DNA of 64,000 nucleotides from CAWCUZ01 sp963798795 (GTDB lineage: Bacteria > Acidobacteriota > Vicinamibacteria > Vicinamibacterales > SCN-69-37), in NCBI GenBank assembly GCA_963798795.1, contig CAWCUZ010000002.1, positions 806,001-870,000 of the forward strand. The letters run 5' to 3'. The stretch's first letter is position 1, and each line of letters opens with the position of its first letter. This document shows positions 26,509-37,272 of the stretch, one piece after another. The notes beneath the pieces were generated by a model. The model had not been told where the DNA came from and searched no databases. It worked only from the letters and a program-made list of their open reading frames with translations. The position numbers and the translations under genes are program-made.

Positions 26509-27680
26509 TGCCGTTCCTCACCATGCGCACAGCTCCCTCGGTGTCGTCGTCCTTCTCGGGCGCGGTGGTCGTCGCGGCCGGACTGGCACTGGCCTCCTGC
26601 AGCGGCCAGCCGGCCCGTGCCGCAGCGCCGCCGGGCGGGGGCGGACCGGCCCCGGTGGCGGTGTCCACCATTCGCGTCGTCGAGCGGGCCATGCCCGTGA
26701 ACGTCCAGGCGGTCGGCACGGCGGAGGCGTCGTCCACGGTCGACATCCATTCGCAGGTGACGGGCACGCTGCTCACGGTCGATTTCAAGGAAGGGCAGGA
26801 CGTCTCGGCCGGCCAGCTGCTCTTCACGATCGATCCGCGCCCGTTCGAGGTGGCGCTGCAGCAGGCACAGGCCGCGCTCGCCCGCGACACGGCGCAAAGC
26901 CGGAACGCCGAGGCACAACTCGCACGCTACAAGGAACTGACGGACGCGGGCCTCACCGCGCAGGCGGACCTCGACGCGGTCACGGCGCAGGCTTCCGTGT
27001 CGCAGGCCGCCATGGCCGCCGACCAGGCGCAGATCGACAGCGCGACGCTGCAGCGGCAGTACACGCGCATCGCCGCGCCGGTTTCGGGCCGCACCGGCGC
27101 GCTGCTCGTCCACCGCGGATCGCTCGTGCGGGCGAACGATACCAGCCCGCTCGTCGTGATCAATCAGGTGGCGCCCATCTTCGTGAGCTTCGCCGTCCCG
27201 GCGCGGCTGCTGGATCGGATCCAGTCGGTCCAGCGGAGCGGCCCCCTCGTCGTCGATGCCCGGAATGCCGACGCCGAGGCGCCGGTAGCAACCGGCCGGG
27301 TGCAGTTCATCGACAATGCCGTCGACCGGACCACGGACACCATTCGGCTCAAGGCGGAGTTCCCGAACGGCGATCGCCGGCTGTGGCCCGGGCAGTTCCT
27401 GGAGGTCACGCTGCGGCTGGCCGTCGAGCCGCACGCGCTGGTCGTGCCGAGCGCGGCCGTGCAGGCGGGACAGCAGGGCTCGTTCGTGTTCGTCGTCTCG
27501 AACGGACAAGACCGTCGAGACGCACCCGGTCGAGGTCGGCTGGACCGACGGCGACCGGGTCGTGCTGCGGAACGGCGTGCGCGCGGGGGAGAGGTGGTGA
27601 CCGACGGTCAGCTGCGCCTCACGCCGGGCGCTCCGGTGACGGTCAAGCCGGCCGTGCCGGCGCCGAAGGCCGGCAGATGA
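26508..27680 (+). CDS. RND-family efflux periplasmic adaptor lipoprotein
   Basis: A membrane fusion protein, AcrA/MdtA type. A lipobox (LALASC) near residue 30 suggests lipid anchoring in the inner membrane, which suits lspA/lgt nearby. The layout is lipoyl-like (VDFKEGQDVSAGQLLFTID), long coiled coil (QAQAALARDTAQSRNAEAQL), and beta-barrel (RLKAEFPNGDRRLWPGQF). Between 27508 and 27590 the long frame is nonsense, while the neighbouring frame reads HPVEVGWTDGDRVVLRNG; a pair of indels is implied. It overlaps the pump gene by ATGA, so the two are made together. No outer-membrane TolC partner is present. Confidence 0.88.
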   Translation: MPFLTMRTAPSVSSSFSGAVVVAAGLALASCSGQPARAAAPPGGGGPAPVAVSTIRVVERAMPVNVQAVGTAEASSTVDIHSQVTGTLLTVDFKEGQDVSAGQLLFTIDPRPFEVALQQAQAALARDTAQSRNAEAQLARYKELTDAGLTAQADLDAVTAQASVSQAAMAADQAQIDSATLQRQYTRIAAPVSGRTGALLVHRGSLVRANDTSPLVVINQVAPIFVSFAVPARLLDRIQSVQRSGPLVVDARNADAEAPVATGRVQFIDNAVDRTTDTIRLKAEFPNGDRRLWPGQFLEVTLRLAVEPHALVVPSAAVQAGQQGSFVFVVSNGQDRRDAPGRGRLDRRRPGRAAERRARGGEVVTDGQLRLTPGAPVTVKPAVPAPKAGR

Positions 27681-30600
27681 ACCTCTCGGCGCTGTTCATC
27701 CGCCGGCCGGTCACGACGACGCTGGTCCAGCTGGCGATCGTGATCTTCGGCATCGTCGGCTACCGGGCGCTGCCGGTGAGCGACCTGCCGACCGTCGACT
27801 TCCCCACCATCCAGGTGAACGCCAGCCTGCCGGGCGCCAATCCGGAGACGATGGCGGCGGCCGTGGCGACGCCGCTCGAGAAGCAGTTCGCGACGATTGC
27901 CGGCATCAGCTCGATCAGCTCGAGCAGCAGCCAGGGCAGCTCGTCGATCACGCTGCAGTTCGACCTCGACCGGAACATCGACGCCGCCGCGCAGGACGTG
28001 CAGGTCGGCGATCGCGAAGTCGCACGCGGTCGCTGCCGCCCGACATGCCCGCGCCGCCGTCGTTCCGGAAAGTCAATCCGGCCGAGTGCACCGGTCCTCT
28101 TCCTGACGCTCAGCTCGCCGACCCTGCCGCTCTCGGACGTGAACGAGTACGCCGAAACCACGATCGGCCAGCGCCTGTCGATGGTGAAGGGCGTGGCGCA
28201 GGTGGCGGTGTTCGGCGCGCAGAAGTACGCGGTGCGCGTGGACGTCGATCCGCATGCCGCTGGCGGCGCGGCGGCATCGGCATCGACGAACTGGCGTCGG
28301 CGCTCGAGTCGGCGAACGCCAACCGGCCGACCGGCACGCTCTACGGCGCCGACTGGACCTTCTCGGTGAAGACCGACGGCCAGCTGGCGGACGCGGCGGC
28401 GTTCCGCCCGCTCATCGTGGCGTACCGCGACGGCCGTCCCGTGCGGCTCGACGAGGTGGCGCACGTCTACGACGGCGTCGAGAACGACAAGACCGGCGAG
28501 CTGGTACAACGACGAACGCACCGTCTATCTGGCGATCCAGCGGCAGCCGGGCACGAACACCGTCGAGATCGTCGACACGATTCGCGGCGCTGCTGCCGCA
28601 GCTGCAGCGCGCAGCTGCCGGCATCGGTCGAGCTGCTCGTGCGCAGCGACCGGTCGCAGTCGATCCGCGAGTCGGTGCACGACATCAAGTTCACGCTCGT
28701 GCTCACCGTCGCACTGGTCGTGCTGGTCATCTTCCTGTTCCTGCGGAACGTCTCCGCCACGATCATCCCGAGCCTGGCGCTGCCGGCGTCGATCGTGGGC
28801 ACGTTCGCGGCGATGTACCTGCTCGGCTACAGCCTCGACAACCTGTCGCTGATGGCGCTCACGCTCTCGGTCGGCTTCGTGGTCGACGACGCGATCGTCA
28901 TGCTCGAGAACATCGTGCGCCACATGGAGCACGGCGAGGGCGCCATGGCCGCGGCGCTCGCCGGCTCGCGCGAAATCGCGTTCACGATCGTGTCGATGAC
29001 GCTGTCGCTGGCGGCGGTGTTCATTCCCGTGCTGTTCATGGGCGGCATCGTCGGCCGGCTGCTGCACGAGTTCGCGGTGACCATCGGCGTCGCGATTCTC
29101 ATCTCCGGGTTCGTCTCCATCAGCCTCACGCCGATGCTCGCCGCCCGGTTCCTGCGGCCGCCGGCCACGGCCCGGCACGGACGGCTCTACCTGGTCATCG
29201 AGCGGGGGTTCGACGGGCTGCGGGCGGCCTACGGCTGGGCGCTGCAGCCGGACGATGCGGCACCATGCCGTGACGATGGCGGTCTCGGCGCTGCTCATCG
29301 CGGCGACCGTCTACTGCTTCGAGCACATCCCCACCGGGTTCATCCCGAGCCAGGACACCGATCAGATCTCGGTCCAGACCGAGGGCGTGCAGGGGATCGG
29401 GTTCGAGGCCATGGTGGCGCACCAGCGGGAGGTGGCCCACGTGATCCGCGCGGACGACAACGTGGTCAGCGTGACCTCCACGATCGGCGGCGGCAATCTC
29501 AGCGCCGGCCGCATGTTCGTCGAGCTGAAGCCGCGCGCCGAACGGACGCTGAGCGCCGACGACGTGATCGAGGAGCTCCGACCCAGGCTGGCGGCCATTC
29601 CGGGCCTCCGCGTGTTCCTGCAGAACCCGCCCGTGATCAACATCGGGGCCCGCCAGGCGCGCGCCCAGTACCAATTCACGCTCCAGAGCGGCGACACCGA
29701 TGGGCTGTACGAGGCCGCGCCGAAGCTGGAAGCGCGGCTGAACGCCACCCCCGGTCTGGTCGACGTCTCGAGCGACCTGCAGCTCACCAATCCGCAGGTC
29801 AACGTCATCGCTCGACCGCGAACCGCATGGCGGTGCTCGGGCTGACGGCCGACCAGGTCGAGAGCGCGCTGTACAACGCGTTCGGAACCCGGCAGGTCTC
29901 GACGATCTACGCGCCCGACAACGAGTACCGCGTCGTGATGCGGCCTCGATCCACGGTACCAGGGCGACCCCGGCGCGCTCTCGCGCCTCTACGTCAAGGC
30001 CTCGACCGGCGCGCTCGTGCCGCTGTCCACGGTGGTGTCCACGAGCACCGGCGCCGGCCCGCAGTCGGTCAACCACACCGGCCAGCTGCCGTCGGTCACA
30101 CTGTCGTTCAACCTCGCGCCCGGCGTGGCGCTGGGCGACGCCGTGACCCGCGTGCAGGCCGCCGCAAGCGCCGAGCTGCCCGGATCGATCGTGACGAGCT
30201 TCTCAGGCACGGCCCAGGCGTTCCAGGAGTCGCTCAAGGGCCTCGGGCTCATCCTGCTGATGGCGATCTTCGTGATCTACGTGGTGCTCGGCATCCTGTA
30301 CGAGAGCTTCATCCACCCGCTCACGATTCTGTCGGGCCTGCCGGCGGCGGGCCTGGGCGCGCTGCTCACGCTGCTCATCTTCCACGTCGAACTGAACCTC
30401 TACGCCTTCGTCGGCGTCATCATGCTCGTCGGGCTCGTCAAGAAGAACGGCATCATGATGATCGACTTCGCCGTCGAATTGCGGCGCCGCGGCAAGTCGC
30501 CGGCCGAGGCGATGTACGAAGCCTGCCTGGTGCGCTTCCGCCCGATCATGATGACCACGATGGCGGCGCTCGTCGGGACGCTGCCGATCGCTCTGGGCTG

Positions 30601-30808
30601 GGGCGCGGGCGCCGAGGCCCGGCGTCCGCTGGGTCTCGCCGTGGTCGGCGGACTCGTCGTGTCCCAGACGCTGACCCTGTTCATCACGCCGGTGTTCTAC
30701 CTGTACATGGAGCGGCTGAACGGCTGGCTCCACGGGCGCGGGACGGCGCAGGCGGTCGCCTTCGAGCCGGTTGCGACTGCCGGGAACGGCCGCTCGCCGG
30801 CGAAGTAG
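27677..30808 (+). CDS. RND efflux pump permease (MdtB/C-type), frameshifted
   Basis: About 1040 residues of an AcrB/MdtB/MdtC-type proton-driven pump. The N-terminus MNLSALFIRRPVTTTLVQL and the ASLPGANPETMAAAVATPLEKQ region define the family; the long periplasmic loops have SSSSSQGSS and RMFVELKPR. The proton-relay aspartates sit in TLSVGFVVDDAIVMLEN (helix 4) and the end has GLVKKNGIMMIDFA. At least six indels break the gene (about 28010, 28260, 28505, 28590, 29245, 29810 and 29945), mostly at loops of the first half. The N- and C-terminal thirds are intact. It is the end of the cluster; transcription meets lon head-on. Confidence 0.85.
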
Positions 30809-30854
30809 CCGCTCCGCCGGCCGCTACGGCCACATGCGGCCGCGGATCGGCGTC

Positions 30855-33299
30855 TCAGCTGGCGGCGATGTGCTGCGGCTTGATGCGGTCGGCGGGTTCG
30901 GCCGGCGGCAGGGCGTGCTCGCCCACCGGCAGGCCGAGCGCGAGGCGGATCACCTCGTCCATTTCGTCGACGAAATGGACGATCAGACCGCGCTTCAGCT
31001 CGTCGTTGAGGTCCTCCTTCACGTTCTTGGCGTTCTGGCTCGGCAGGATGACCTCGTTCAATCCGACGCGGCGCGCGGCCAGCACCTTCTCCTTGATGCC
31101 GCCGACCGGCAGGACGCGGCCCGACAGCGTGATCTCGCCGGTCATCGCCAGATCGCCGCGGACCGGCCGGCCCGACAGGGCGGAGGCCAGCGCAGTCACC
31201 ATCGTGACGCCGGCGGAGGGACCATCCTTGGGAATGGCACCCGAGGGCACGTGGAGGTGAATTTCCGAGTCCTTGTAGAAATCGGGATTCACGGCGTAGT
31301 CCTTGGCGTGCGCGCGGAACCACGACAGCGCGATCCGGGCCGACTCCTTCATCACGTCGCCCAGATGGCCGGTGAGCGTGAGCTGGCTGCCGCCGGGCAT
31401 CCTCGAGGCCTCGACGAACAGCACCTCGCCGCCGACGGGAGTCCAGGCGAGCCCGATGGCGACACCGGGATCCTTCGTGCGGTTCGCCAGCTCCTCGTCG
31501 AGGTGCCGGGGCGCGCCCAGCATCTGTTCGATGACCTCCGGCGTCACCGCGACCGCGCCCATCTGTCCCTCCGCGCGGCGGCGCGCGATCTTGCGGCAGA
31601 TCGCGCCGATCTCCCGCTCCAGGTTGCGGACGCCCGCCTCGCGCGTATAGCCGCGGATGATCGCCGCCAGGGCGGCGTCGCTGAAGGTGACCTCGTCCGG
31701 CTCGAGGCCATGGTTGACCACCTGCCGCGCCACGAGGTGCTCCTTGGCAATTCGCAGCTTCTCCTGCTCGGTGTAACCGGGCAGTTCCAGCACCTCCATG
31801 CGGTCGCGCAGCGGCGGCGGAATCGTGTCGAGCACGTTCGCCGTCGTGATGAAGAGCACCTCCGACAGGTCGAACGGGACGTCGAGGTAGTGGTCGCGGA
31901 ACGCATTGTTCTGTTCCGGGTCGAGCACTTCGAGCAGGGCTGACGCGGGATCGCCGCGAAAATCCGACCCGAGCTTGTCGATTTCGTCGAGGATGAACAC
32001 CGGGTTGCGCGATTCGGCGCGGCGCAGGCCCTGGACGATCTGCCCGGGCAGGGCGCCGATGTAGGTGCGCCGGTGCCCGCGGATTTCCGCCTCGTCGCGC
32101 ATGCCGCCGAGCGACACCCGCACGAACTTGCGGCCGAGCGAGGACGCAATCGAACGGGCGAGCGACGTCTTGCCGACGCCCGGGGGTCCGACGAAGCACA
32201 GGATCGGCCCCTTCATGTCCGGCTTGAGCTTGCGGACCGCCAGGTATTCGATGATCCGGTCCTTGGCGCGATCGAGCCCGGAGTGGTCCTCGTCGAGGAC
32301 CTGCTTGGTGCGGGCCAGGTCGATCACCTCGGCGGTGCGCTTGTTCCACGGCAGGGCGACCAGCCAGTCGATATAGGTGCGCGCGACCGTGTACTCGGCC
32401 GCCGCGGCCGGCATCTTCGACAGCCGGTCCAGCTCGCGGACCGCCTCCTTCTTGACGTCCTCGGGCATCCCGGCGGCTTCGATCTTCTGCCGAAGCTCCT
32501 CGATCTCCCGCGCCTGTTCGTCGCCCTCGCCGAGCTCCTTCTGGATCGCCTTCATCTGCTCGCGCAGGAAATATTCGCGCTGGTTCTTGCCGACTTCCGA
32601 CTGGACCTGCGACTGGATTTTGGAGCCGAGCTCGAGCACCTCGAGCTCCTTGGTGAGGATGCGGTTCAGCTCGTCGAGGCGGGCGCGGACGTCGAGCGTT
32701 TCGAGCAGCTGCTGTTTGGCGCCGCCGCTGATCGTGCTGAGGCTGGACGCGATGAAGTCGGCGACCCGCCCGGGCTCCGCGATATTGGCCGCCAGGGCGG
32801 ACAGGTCGTCGGAGAGGACGGGCGACAACTGGATCACGCGCTGGAAGTTCGCGCGGACGTTGCGAAGCAGCGCGTCGATCTCGATGGCGTCCGACTCGCG
32901 GACGATCTCCTCCGCCTCCGACACCTCGGCGCGCAGATAGGGCCGGGTGCCGGCCACCCGGTCGAAGCGGATGCGCGTGAGGCCCTGCACGATCAGCCGC
33001 AGCGTGCCGTCCGGCAGCTTGAACATCTTGTGGATGTGCGTCAGCGTGCCGATCGGATAGAGGTCCGGCTGGCCGGGGTCCTCGTGCGTCGGGTCGCGCT
33101 GCGTGAACACGCCGACCGGCTTGCTGCCGGCAATGGCCTCATCGATCAGCCGGATGGAACTCTCGCGCGCCACGGCCAGCGGCATGAAGGAATTCGGAAA
33201 CAGGACCGTGTCGCGCAGCGGCAGCACGGGCAGTTCGGGCGGGACCGTGAAGTTCCGATCGCCCGGTCCCGGCTCGACGCGCGTCACCTGGTCGCTCAT
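30855..33299 (-). CDS. lon: ATP-dependent Lon protease
   Basis: An intact ~814-residue LonA. The N-terminal LON substrate domain starts LPVLPLRDTVLFPNSFMPL; the AAA+ module has Walker A GPPGVGKTSLARS, Walker B VFILDEIDKLG and pore/sensor regions; the C-terminal protease has the catalytic Ser in GPSAGVTMV and Lys in GGIKEKVLAA. It degrades misfolded and regulatory proteins in the cytoplasm. ATG at 33299 is clear: AGGAGGA lies eight bases upstream. A longer open frame upstream belongs to dksA remnants. It is read towards the RND cluster and behind dksA. Confidence 0.96.
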   Translation of the reverse strand: MSDQVTRVEPGPGDRNFTVPPELPVLPLRDTVLFPNSFMPLAVARESSIRLIDEAIAGSKPVGVFTQRDPTHEDPGQPDLYPIGTLTHIHKMFKLPDGTLRLIVQGLTRIRFDRVAGTRPYLRAEVSEAEEIVRESDAIEIDALLRNVRANFQRVIQLSPVLSDDLSALAANIAEPGRVADFIASSLSTISGGAKQQLLETLDVRARLDELNRILTKELEVLELGSKIQSQVQSEVGKNQREYFLREQMKAIQKELGEGDEQAREIEELRQKIEAAGMPEDVKKEAVRELDRLSKMPAAAAEYTVARTYIDWLVALPWNKRTAEVIDLARTKQVLDEDHSGLDRAKDRIIEYLAVRKLKPDMKGPILCFVGPPGVGKTSLARSIASSLGRKFVRVSLGGMRDEAEIRGHRRTYIGALPGQIVQGLRRAESRNPVFILDEIDKLGSDFRGDPASALLEVLDPEQNNAFRDHYLDVPFDLSEVLFITTANVLDTIPPPLRDRMEVLELPGYTEQEKLRIAKEHLVARQVVNHGLEPDEVTFSDAALAAIIRGYTREAGVRNLEREIGAICRKIARRRAEGQMGAVAVTPEVIEQMLGAPRHLDEELANRTKDPGVAIGLAWTPVGGEVLFVEASRMPGGSQLTLTGHLGDVMKESARIALSWFRAHAKDYAVNPDFYKDSEIHLHVPSGAIPKDGPSAGVTMVTALASALSGRPVRGDLAMTGEITLSGRVLPVGGIKEKVLAARRVGLNEVILPSQNAKNVKEDLNDELKRGLIVHFVDEMDEVIRLALGLPVGEHALPPAEPADRIKPQHIAAS

Positions 33300-33487
33300 C
33301 GCGATTCCTCCTGGATCGACACGTGCCGGCGGCCGCGGGCCGACGTGGAACGGGTCGAATGGAACAGCCGCGCGGCAGTGTGTCGCGCGGCCTTCGTCCC
33401 TGAAGGACAGTGCACCGCGGGGCAGGAACCGAAGCAGGACCCGCCGCGGGCGGCGCCTGTCCGGCGGTGCGGCGCGAATCGCCGAAC

Positions 33488-33935
33488 TCAGTTCAGGTCG
33501 ATGAGAAATCCGGAGCCGCGGCGCTGGGTCTGCCGTTCGCGCCGCTCGGCCAGCTCGCGCGCCTCCTCGCAGTCCTTGCAGCGGACGGCGAACGGCAGGG
33601 CGCGCAGGCGCCGCTCGGAAATCTCGTCGCCGCACTCGAAGCAGTAGCCGTAAGGTGCCCTCTTCGAGGCGCGCCAGGGCCTCCTCGATCTTGTGCAGCG
33701 TCTCCGACTTCATCTGGATCAGCGCGAACTCGATGTCGTCCTGGATGTCCGCCTCGGACGTTTCGGCCGCGTCGAGCACGCCCGCGCCCTCGCCCGGAGG
33801 CCCCTTCCGCGCGCACATCGCGCATCTTCTCCTGCACTTCGCTCAGGATCTCGCGCCGGCGCTCCTCGAGGATGCGCTTCAGTTCGACGTAGCGCTCGCC
33901 GAGCCATCCGGCTCTGTATCGTGCGTGCGACTCAT
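33488..33935 (-). CDS. DksA/TraR-family zinc-finger regulator (frameshifted)
   Basis: A DksA-like protein of about 140 residues. The coiled-coil part reads LGERYVELKRILEERRREI and, in another frame, DIEFALIQMKSETLHKIEEAL; the zinc finger has YCFECGDEISERR and CKDCEEARELAERR, with the four Cys pattern of TraR/DksA. It ends GFLIDLN at 33488. There are at least three indels (about 33895, 33790 and 33655). DksA-type proteins enter the secondary channel of RNA polymerase and, with ppGpp, tune rRNA and stress promoters; rel, the ppGpp synthetase gene, lies close by. The start ATG at 33935 has AGGGAGAA upstream. Confidence 0.8.
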
Positions 33936-34267
33936 GACGTTCTCCCTTCTCCCGCTCATGCGAACAATCGCCCTATGAAGGCTAGCGACTAAGCAATAAA
34001 AATGCCAAGCGTGACCAGGTCAAAACCGACCGCAACTCCGACCGTCGATCCAGAAGGTGCGTGTCCTTTTTCCCGGCCGACGCCACCCGTGACTGCAGGC
34101 TTTACGACGAACGGTGCCGGTCGATTCGGTTCTTGGTTTTTCCGGAGGGCGCATCCGAAACGCCGTTTCGGTTCCGCCGGCGTCCTCAGGAAGGGACACC
34201 TGGTCCGGTCTGCTATACTTGGGCGTTTGCAGCCCGGTTCGAGGGCGCTGAGAGAGAGGTTTCGCGC
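33936..34267. other. Divergent promoter region between dksA and rpmB
   Basis: About 330 bases without a gene. For dksA (minus) TTGACC at 34018-34023 and TTTATT at 33995-34000, spaced 17, make a candidate promoter. For rpmB (plus) TGCTATACT at 34211-34219 is a clear extended -10. A small perfect hairpin CCGAAACGCCGTTTCGG sits around 34156-34172 between the two. Confidence 0.5.
34211..34219 (+). promoter_or_regulatory. Extended -10 promoter of rpmB
   Basis: TGCTATACT. The -35 is poor, as is common with an extended -10. The leader to the ATG at 34268 is about 42 bases and contains the GAGAGAGAGG Shine-Dalgarno region. Confidence 0.55.
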
Positions 34268-34458
34268 ATGGCCAAGCACTGTGAGATCTGCGGCAAGACG
34301 CCCGGTGTCGGCCGCACGTGAGCCACGCCCACAACGTTCGGCCGCGCCGGTTCGAGCCCAACCTGCAGCGGGTGCGAGCCATGGTGAACGGCGGCGTCCG
34401 TCGACTGCTGGTCTGCACGCGGTGCATCCGGTCGAACAAGGTCGTCAAGGCGGCCTGA
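34268..34458 (+). CDS. rpmB: 50S ribosomal protein L28 (one frameshift)
   Basis: L28 of about 63 residues. The N-terminus MAKHCEICGKTPGVG is typical of the zinc-type L28, with a second pair CTRC near the end (LLVCTRCIRSNKV). After GRT the frame meets TGA at 34319, but one base further on the frame reads SHAHNVRPRRFEPNLQ, the conserved SHAxNxxxRRFxPN motif. A single missing base (likely a G in ACGTGAGC) explains this. L28 is essential for ribosome assembly, so a real mutation is unlikely. The stop overlaps the ridA ATG as TGATG. Confidence 0.92.
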
Positions 34459-34860
34459 TGGCGGCCTTCCGGACGGCCATTGCCACGACGGCACGGCGCC
34501 CGGCGCGATCGGCCCGTACAGCCAGGCCATCCGGGCCGGCGGCTGGCTCTTCATTTCCGGGCAGATTCCAATCGATCCCGCCAGCGGCTCGCTGGTCGGC
34601 GGCGGCATCGGAGACCAGACCCGTCGGGTCCTGCGACAATCTGGCCGCCATCCTGCGAGCGGCGCGGCAGCTCGTTCGATCGGGTGGTCAAGACCACCGT
34701 CTACCTGGCGGACATGGCGGAGTTCGCCGCGATGAACGAGGTCTACGCGACGTACTTTCCGGCGCCGCCCCCCGCGCGCGCGACCGTGCAGGCGGCGCGG
34801 CTGCCACGCGACGTCGAAGATCGAGATCGATCTGATCGCGATGCGCGGACTGCAGCCGGC
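34458..34860 (+). CDS. ridA: RidA family enamine/imine deaminase (frameshifted)
   Basis: A RidA (YjgF) protein of about 127 residues read in three frames: AIGPYSQAIRAGGWLFISGQ-type region near the start, FDRVVKTTVYLADMAEFAAM in the middle, and RATVQAARLPRD then IEIDLIAMR at the end. The RidA active-site Arg is in ARATVQA. RidA hydrolyses reactive enamines from PLP enzymes. At least three indels (about 34490, 34610 and 34815) break it. Its end is not marked by a stop in the natural frame; 34860 is an estimate based on family length and the convergent rel end. Confidence 0.8.
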
Positions 34861-34866
34861 CCCGGC

Positions 34867-37040
34867 TCAGCGGACTCGCGCGCTCCACCTCCAGCACACC
34901 CTCGACGTCGCGGATCGACTTCATGACGCGCTCGAGGTGCTTGACGTCGCTGATCTCGACGGTCATCCGGATCGACCCGCGGTGGTCGGTCGCCGACGGT
35001 CGCCTCGACGTCGCGGATGTTCGTGTCGATGTCGGCGATGCGCGAACTCACGTCGGCCAGGATGCCGCGCCGGTCCTCGACGCTGATGCGCAGGCGCACC
35101 GAATACGGCGACGCATCGGCCGATCGGTCCCATTCGACGTCGATGCGCCGTTCCGGGTCGTACAGCAGATTGACGACGTTGGGGCACGTCGCTGCAGTGC
35201 ACCGACACGCCCTTTCCGCGGGTGATGTAGCCGACGATCTTCTCGCCGCGGATCGGATTGCAGCAGCGCGCGCGGAACACCATCAGGTCGTCGATGCCGC
35301 GGACCTTGATCTTCTGGTCGCCCGCCGCCGAGGACCCGCCGGACGACGCTCGTGAGCGCGCCGTCGGCCGCCCGTTCCTTGAGCTGATCTGGCCCGACGA
35401 GCCGCGCGAGCACCGGCGCGCGCGGTGACCTTGCCATAGCCGATGGCGGCGTACAGGTCGTCGGCCTTGGGCGTGCCGTAGTCGCCGGCGACCCGGGCCA
35501 GCGCGGCTCTCGGCCACGGCGGCCTTGTCCACGCCGAACCGCCGCAGCCTCCTTCTCGAGGAGCCGGCGGCCGAGCTCGACACTGCGCGCCTTTTCCTCG
35601 GCGTGGATGAAGTGCTTGATCTTCGTTGCGCGCGCGCGAGGTGGCGACGAAGTTGAGCCAGTCGCGGCTCGGCGTATGCCGCGGCTGCGGTCAGGATCTC
35701 GACGATGTCGCCGTTCTGCAGCCGCGTGCGCAGCGGCACCATCCGGCCGTTCACCCGCGCGCCAACGCAGCGGTGGCCGACGTCGGTGTGCACGCATGTA
35801 GGCGAAATCGACGGGGGTGGCGCCGCGCGGCAGCGATTTCACTTCGCCCTTCGGGGTGAAGATGTACACGTCCTCCGGGTAGAGCTCGATGCGGAGGTTC
35901 TGCATGAACTCCTGCGGGTCCCGGACGTCCTGCTGCGACTCGAGCAGCTGGCGCAGCCACTGGAAGTATTGCTCGTCGCGTTCGGCGCCGACGCGGCCCT
36001 CCTTGTATTTCCAGTGCGCCGCGATGCCTTCCTCCGCCAGCCGGTGCATCTCCTCGGTGCGGATCTGCACCTCGAACGGCATGCCGCGCTCGCTCGACGA
36101 CCGACGTGTGGAGCGACTGATAGCCGTTGGGCCGGGGCATGGCGATGAAGTCCTTGAACCGGCCCGGGACCGGCGACCAGGTCTGATGGATGATCCCGAG
36201 CGCCGCATAGCAGTCCTTCACGCTGCGGGTGACCACGCGCAGCGCGACGAAGTCGTAGACCTGATCGAGCAGGTCGATCTGCTGGCGCTGGAGCTTCTGA
36301 TGGATCGACCAGAGGCGCTTGATGCGCCCGTCGATCGAGACGACCGGAATCTGGGCGTCGGCGAGCGTCGCGGCTCGATGCTGCTTGCGCAGGTCCTCGA
36401 TGAGGCCCTCGGTCGTCCTTCCGCTTGGCCTCGACATGCGGCCCGCAGGGCCTGGTACGCCTGCGGCTCGAGATGGCGGAACGCGAGCTCCTCCAGCTCG
36501 TTCTTCAGCTTGCTCATGCCGAGCCGATTGGCGATGGGCGCGTAGATGTCGCGGGTCTCCTGGGCGATCCGCGCGCGCCGCTCCTCGGGCAGGTGGTGCA
36601 GCGTCCGCATGTTGTGGAGCCGGTCGGCCAGCTTGACGAGGATGACGCGGATGTCGTCCACCATCGCCAGCAGCATCTTGCGGAAGCTCTCGGCCTGGCG
36701 CTCCTCGCTCGACGCGAACTGCAGCGCGCTGAAGCTTCGTGACGCCTTCGACCACGTGCGCCACTTCCTCGCCGAACAGCTCCCGGACCTTCTCGATGGT
36801 GTTCGGCGTGTCCTCGACGATGTCGTGCAGCAGGCCGGCGGCGATCGCCACGGCGTCGAGCCGCATGTCGGCCAGGATGTCGGCCACCTCGAGCGGATGG
36901 ACGAGGTAGGGCTCGCCCGAGCGGCGCACCTGGCCGCGATGCTCGTAGGCGGAAAAGACGTACGCCCGCCGGAGCAGCTCGGTGTCGGCCTCCGGGTTGG
37001 AGGCACGCACCTTCTCGACGAGGTCCTCGAACCGGATCAT
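34867..37040 (-). CDS. rel: RelA/SpoT-type (p)ppGpp synthetase/hydrolase (heavily frameshifted)
   Basis: A long RSH protein (~720 residues). Domains in order: HD hydrolase with AGLLHDIVEDTPNTIEKV (HD-x-x-ED intact), synthetase with KLADRLHNMRTL and AMPRPNGYQSLHTSV, TGS with YIFTPKGEVKSLPRGATPVD, and C-terminal ACT-like region ending near VEGVLEVER. Both catalytic halves look conserved, so it should both make and destroy (p)ppGpp. There are more than eight indels, mainly after residue ~120. The start ATG is at 37040. The stop is estimated at 34867-34869. It is convergent with ridA. Confidence 0.9.
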
Positions 37041-37180
37041 GGCCGATCGGTGTCTAATAGAGGTGAGGCAGGAAATCGGCGGCGGGTGCCCGATCCGGCC
37101 GCCGAATCCATGATACCGGAAAGCGCGCGACCGCCCGGAAACAGGGCCCGGAACGGCCCTTCGGCAGGCGTCCGGCGCGC

Positions 37181-37209
37181 TTGACGGGGTCGGGCGCGGT
37201 CCATATACT
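37181..37209 (+). promoter_or_regulatory. Sigma-70 promoter of the TPR lipoprotein gene
   Basis: TTGACG at 37181-37186 and TATACT at 37204-37209 with the ideal 17-base spacer. The leader is about 57 bases, with AAAGGGG before the ATG. It also sits upstream of the divergent rel gene. Confidence 0.65.
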
Positions 37210-37272
37210 GGCGCGGCTTCCGAGACCTCGCCGAACCGCGCCGGCTGCCGGCCGCACGTCGCGAAAGGGGCC

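Noticed and set aside
34310..34330. TGA in rpmB as a selenocysteine codon
   Set aside because: Reading through in frame gives no L28 sequence; the neighbouring frame restores SHAHN. A missing base explains it.
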